Below, one piece after another: positions 6,017 through 6,290 of a stretch of DNA of 6,290 bases. The first letter of the stretch is position 1; every line of letters begins with the position of its first letter. A program made the translations under genes and the position numbers. The DNA comes from Elusimicrobiota bacterium (lineage in GTDB: Bacteria; Elusimicrobiota; Elusimicrobia; UBA1565; UBA9628), in the NCBI GenBank assembly GCA_023249695.1, contig JAHFCD010000151.1, positions 1 to 6,290 of the forward strand. Direction: 5' to 3'. The notes beneath the pieces are model-generated. The model saw nothing but the letters and a program-made list of their open reading frames with translations, did no database searches and was not told the origin of the DNA.

Positions 6017-6024
6017 CGGGTTTC

Positions 6025-6290
6025 ATGACTCGTACCCGTTTCTACCTCTTCGCGGCCCTCGCGTTCGTCGCCGTCGGCGCCGGCTCCGTCTTCCTTCGCA
6101 AGCTGCTGGAGGGGATGCCCCCGATCCACACGCTCGAGGACTACACGCCGTCGCTGACGACGCGCGTGTACGACTCCAAGGGCACGGTGATCTCCGAGCT
6201 GTCGATCGAGAAGCGCGCGCTGCTGCCCCTGTCGAAGATCCCGGTCGATCTTCAGAACGCCGTCATCGCCGTCGAGGATGACGCCTTCTT
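6025..6290 (+). CDS. Class A penicillin-binding protein (PBP1A-like), N-terminal part, 3' end outside window
   Basis: Only the first 88 codons are in the window. Class A PBPs are inner-membrane enzymes with a periplasmic GT51 glycosyltransferase that polymerises lipid II and a transpeptidase that cross-links peptidoglycan. A short basic start (MTRTR) is followed by a membrane anchor (about 6-24). Then come MPPIHTLEDYTPSLTTRVYD (31-50), ISELSIEKRALLPLSKIP (56-73) and LQNAVIAVEDDAFF. This order is that of the PBP1A/MrcA N-terminus, and the last motif is the first GT51 signature (ED..F), making Glu84 the likely catalytic base. The ATG at 6025 is the only start that keeps the membrane anchor. It has no Shine-Dalgarno but a TAGAAT eight bases before. 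The transpeptidase part is out of view, so a monofunctional glycosyltransferase cannot be excluded; the VYDSKG...I.EL segment favours the bifunctional form. Confidence 0.88.
   Translation, partial: MTRTRFYLFAALAFVAVGAGSVFLRKLLEGMPPIHTLEDYTPSLTTRVYDSKGTVISELSIEKRALLPLSKIPVDLQNAVIAVEDDAF

Noticed and set aside
4134..6026. Very long open frames in other phases of the glpD region, including a leftward one of 630 codons and a rightward one of 519 codons (4454-6013).
   Set aside because: Their proteins are Arg/Ala/Gly-rich with no recognisable motif, and they are by-products of high GC. The 447-residue frame in the same region has the complete GlpD motif set.

Overview
This window is a GC-rich, almost fully coding stretch of bacterial chromosome. 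It carries six rightward genes (the first truncated by the window edge), one leftward gene, and the start of a further rightward gene. The organism is a diderm (Gram-negative type): two genes encode lipoproteins with export signals, MotB has an OmpA-type peptidoglycan-binding domain, and a class A penicillin-binding protein begins at the right edge. The high GC, many GTG starts, 4-nt gene overlaps and lack of any recognisable regulon leave the phylum open. A GC-rich Elusimicrobiota, a Myxococcota/deltaproteobacterial relative or similar would fit, but this is only a guess.

Layout, left to right. Bases 1-420 are the 3' part of a MotA-type stator gene. It is followed after 12 bases by a MotB-type gene (433-1224). 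Together they form an ion-driven inner-membrane stator that grips the cell wall. Next is a lipoprotein with a carboxypeptidase-regulatory-like Ig-fold segment (1221-1940), then a group I cysteine desulfurase of the IscS/NifS type (1937-3124), the tRNA 2-thiouridylase MnmA (3121-4188), and a small lipoprotein whose body resembles the C-terminal half of type II secretion pseudopilins (4185-4649). From motB to this last gene, every junction is a 4-nt ATGA or GTGA overlap, so the six genes look like one translationally coupled operon. The operon meets, tail to tail with a 7-bp overlap, a leftward glycerol-3-phosphate dehydrogenase gene (4643-5986). A 38-bp divergent spacer then separates that gene from a class A PBP that runs off the right edge (6025-).

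How the genes work together. The clearest functional pair is desulfurase plus MnmA. The desulfurase takes sulfur from cysteine as a persulfide, and MnmA places it on U34 of Lys, Glu and Gln tRNAs. The motAB pair and the neighbouring lipoprotein may form or decorate a stator complex. The link between that group and the tRNA-thiolation pair is physical (co-transcription), with no evident biochemical reason.

The most useful unusual points are: AT-rich TAGAAT hexamers placed 5 and 8 nt before ATG codons, suggesting leaderless transcripts; a second acidic residue one helical turn after the ion-binding Asp of MotB; and a pseudopilin-like domain moved onto a lipoprotein anchor. I saw no mobile element, CRISPR array, tRNA, rRNA or defence system, and I do not think the window contains an obviously new system.
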